Below are positions 61,594 to 64,000 of a stretch of DNA of 64,000 nucleotides, piece after piece. The first letter of the stretch is position 1. Each line of letters starts with the position of its first letter. Position numbers and translations under genes: made by a program. This stretch comes from Viola odorata. Taxonomy: Eukaryota > Streptophyta > Magnoliopsida > Malpighiales > Violaceae. The notes under the pieces are model-generated. The model saw only the letters and a list, made by a program, of their open reading frames with translations. It was not told where the DNA came from and did no database searches. The stretch spans positions 64,442,427-64,506,426 of the forward strand of contig OY829542.1 in the NCBI GenBank assembly GCA_963691705.1, given 5' to 3'.

Positions 61594-63398
61594 TACAGGT
61601 AAGAATGAAGAAAAGGGTGATTAAACCCAAAGAACAGATGTTCAAGGAACAGACAGAAAACAGACAGGAGCCAGACACTCAAGAATCAGTATCAGACAGA
61701 ACCATCATGTACAGAAACAATCTGGCTATGCCAGTCACAATTACAGAAAGAGGATCATCATCCTCTAATATACAGAAAATGGTTCCATCCACACAGAGAG
61801 CCTCTCCAGTTAGAGGAGCAAACAGAGATCTTAGATTTGGTACAATGTACCTTACAGAATTTACAGAAGGAGGTAACAAAAAATTCAAACCCTTTGAAGG
61901 ACTAAATATAGATAGAGAACAGCAATGTTTGCTAGATAATATCTGGCACATACAGACCCTTCCTGCAGCAACACAGTTCAAAGTACAATGCTTAAATGCC
62001 TTAAGCATGTATTTCTCAGACAAAAACCCTAAGATTCACAGAAAGTCTTTTTCACATTATGTGATATACAGAGGTTTAAAAACAGGAGTTTTCAACAGTT
62101 TCAATACAGTTAAGAATTTCATCATGTGTCAAAATCCCATATACGTGGGATATCACAGTTTCTCTGAGGCCTTAGAAGAAGCAAGGGCCCAATTAGGCCC
62201 AAACTTCTACATAGAACCTGAAACAGTCAGGCCTTACTCAGAAGTAGCTAGAGAAGATACTAGCCAGCTCATAGCAAGGTTAGAAGATAAAAACAGAAAG
62301 TTAGAGGAGCAGTTGGCCCAACTCCAACAACAGACAGCTACACAGATTGCTTTCCTAGAACAAAAGAGAGAAAAAGCAGAAAAACAGACAAAATCCATAG
62401 AAACATTGGCTTCACAAAGAGAAAATATAATGAAAAGTCTAAACAGCAAGGTCCAACAGCTAGACAAATTCCTTAAAAAGGAAAAAGCCCCAGTAAACAG
62501 AAGCAATACACAGCTTAAAGCCAGACTTCTAGACATGCCTGCTAGTAGAGTCCTCCAGCCATTATTTGAAGAATGGCCTGAAGGAGAAGAAATAATCAAA
62601 CAGAAAACAGAAAGTAGTCATTTTGAAGGACTACTTAATGCACAGAAAGAGATAGTAAAGATGCATTTTGGAGAACCAGGATGGAAATTTAGAGGAGTAA
62701 AAGTCATCCAAAAACCCTTTGCCTTAAACAGAGGACCATTCTCCAAATATCTAAAAGATACAGAAACAGCCGGACTATTCAAACTCCAAGTAGATTTAAA
62801 TATCACAGACCTTCCTTTTCAAAAGATCCTGTCATTCTTTCATATGGGAATGTTAGAACAGATAACTTTCAGATTAGAAGAAGAAGGCAAAATTGAACAA
62901 TATCTAGAAGAATTTGGAGAGAAATTCTTCCTGATTATAGGAAACATGGCTGTTAGAAAGAAACTAAGATGCATCATAGATTCTACTCTCCCAGCAGCAA
63001 TGGGATTCGAAATAGTCCCTGCAAAGAAGAGAATTTTTGTTCTTACAGTAGACACAGACAGAGATCATATAGAGGACATCAAAATGATTGCTTTGGATCC
63101 ATATGATTTTTCAGAATTAGAAAATCCAGAAATATACAAAGCAGCACAGAGTCCTAGAGCCCTCTACACACCAGAAACTTGGATGAGTTACCATCTCTTA
63201 GGAGAAGGATACTTTATCCAGATCTACAGCACCAAAGAATGGAAGATGTTCCTTCCACATTCTGGAGATGGAAGACTTCTTGAAGAAGACAATATCATCA
63301 ATCTCATAGAAGATCTACAAGACAGAGAGATGACAGAAGCTGGAAACGATAGTGATGACACTATTCCCACTATTCCAGATACACACAGAGACATCTAG
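61590..63398 (+). CDS. Viral transactivator/viroplasmin-like protein, second copy
   Basis: 602 residues, identical to the protein at 55754-57562, with the same ATGA overlap. Intact. It lies downstream of the RNase H frame and upstream of the intergenic promoter region. Confidence 0.75.
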   Translation: MIQVRMKKRVIKPKEQMFKEQTENRQEPDTQESVSDRTIMYRNNLAMPVTITERGSSSSNIQKMVPSTQRASPVRGANRDLRFGTMYLTEFTEGGNKKFKPFEGLNIDREQQCLLDNIWHIQTLPAATQFKVQCLNALSMYFSDKNPKIHRKSFSHYVIYRGLKTGVFNSFNTVKNFIMCQNPIYVGYHSFSEALEEARAQLGPNFYIEPETVRPYSEVAREDTSQLIARLEDKNRKLEEQLAQLQQQTATQIAFLEQKREKAEKQTKSIETLASQRENIMKSLNSKVQQLDKFLKKEKAPVNRSNTQLKARLLDMPASRVLQPLFEEWPEGEEIIKQKTESSHFEGLLNAQKEIVKMHFGEPGWKFRGVKVIQKPFALNRGPFSKYLKDTETAGLFKLQVDLNITDLPFQKILSFFHMGMLEQITFRLEEEGKIEQYLEEFGEKFFLIIGNMAVRKKLRCIIDSTLPAAMGFEIVPAKKRIFVLTVDTDRDHIEDIKMIALDPYDFSELENPEIYKAAQSPRALYTPETWMSYHLLGEGYFIQIYSTKEWKMFLPHSGDGRLLEEDNIINLIEDLQDREMTEAGNDSDDTIPTIPDTHRDI

Positions 63399-63802
63399 AA
63401 GAAAGACGTAAGCAATGACGTCTATAGAAAAGAAACGTAAGCAATGACGATCACAGAAGACAGCTGTTAAAAATAGAAAGACAGACTGACAACTGTCTTT
63501 TGGCAGGATGTAATAATCTTTACTTTTACTTTACTTTTGTCGGCCACCTATTTTAGCCGACCATCTTTTGTAAAGAAATATCCGTTTTAGATTAGCTTTT
63601 TAGGCCACTTGTCTTTTGGCCTTTAGCTTTGAGTTTCTCTATATAAGGGGCTCTCCCCTTCATTTGTAAGTACGACGAAAGAGAAAAAACAAAAATTAAT
63701 ACAACGAGAGCTTTCATTCAACATATGTCTCTCTAAACTCTCTCTAGTTTCCAGTTCCCAAATAGTTCCTTAGTTCCCCGTACCTAAACAGTAGCCCATA
63801 TA

Positions 63803-63843
<41 letters not shown>

Positions 63844-64000
63844 TCGAACCGGCGACTGTACATCACCCTCGTCGGAGAAAACTTTTCTCTCCCTCTCTCA
63901 AAATCAACCAACCGCTGCGTGTATACCACTCCCTTTCTTTTCTTTCACCGGACACCCCCTATTTATTGGTAGCGGAGCAAGACGTTCTTGGAAAATCTGA
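63399..64000 (+). other. Viral intergenic region, plus unit
   Basis: as-1-like elements at 63405-63420 and 63435-63449, TATA box TATATAA at 63640-63646, an A-run at about 63808-63840, PBS TGGTAGCGGAGC at 63967-63978. It is cut by the window end. Transcription would run to the right, out of the window. Confidence 0.85.

Larger units (their letters stand above)
59264..64000 (+). mobile_element. Endogenous pararetrovirus, plus-strand unit (incomplete)
   Basis: Starts in the coat region at the second zinc motif and proceeds through protease, RT, RNase H, the transactivator ORF and the intergenic region to just past the PBS at the window end. From about 59992 onward it is the mirror image of the minus unit (59160 downward), with no residue difference in the shared proteins; the only difference I see is a longer A-run (about 33 against 20). 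The movement and N-terminal coat regions are absent at its left end. Confidence 0.92.

Overview
The window is nuclear DNA of a flowering plant, almost certainly a eudicot. It is AT-rich, has intron-containing genes on one strand, and is dense in plant-specific transposable elements (Stowaway MITEs, Copia and Gypsy LTR elements with tRNA-type primer sites, PIF/Harbinger and pogo remnants). Plant families present include DUF247, P-class PPR, a JMJ14/18-type histone demethylase, sterol C24-methyltransferase and an SBT2-type subtilase. I cannot name the species.

Layout. 1-16 kb: a graveyard of gene fragments (subtilase 3' exon, sterol methyltransferase pseudogene, DnaJ exon, PPR pseudogene with a subtilase exon behind it) separated by four Stowaway-like MITEs and local duplications. 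16.7-17.1 kb: Harbinger transposase remnant. 18.9-20.7 kb: an apparently intact two-exon DUF247 gene on the minus strand. 24.15-41.5 kb: three non-autonomous LTR retrotransposons in a row. They are a 4.36 kb element with no coding capacity and nearly identical 1582-bp LTRs, a 2.98 kb gag-only Copia element with a perfect TGTCC target duplication, and a Gypsy element with gag and protease but no RT or integrase. 41.5-45 kb: a scrambled, partly inverted copy of the 11-16 kb PPR/subtilase block. 45.2-50.7 kb: an eleven-exon JmjN/JmjC demethylase gene (minus), whose last exon seems frameshifted.

51.1-64.0 kb: the most interesting part, an endogenous pararetrovirus (Caulimoviridae) locus about 0.4 kb upstream of the JMJ start codon, beginning in a long (TA)n tract. 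The minus-strand unit (about 51.3-59.16 kb, about 7.86 kb) is one complete circular genome, opened inside the polyprotein gene. A second unit, identical where both can be compared, is arranged head-to-head on the plus strand and runs off the window end. The virus combines the two zinc-binding Cys/His signatures known from badnavirus coat proteins with a separate downstream ORF of the viroplasmin/transactivator type, and its coiled-coil ORF has no AUG. This combination may mark an undescribed caulimovirid lineage. Several junctions show microhomology.

Only the JMJ gene, the DUF247 gene and some viral ORFs look potentially functional. Everything else is mobile-element sequence, duplicated debris, or AT-rich DNA in which I see nothing.
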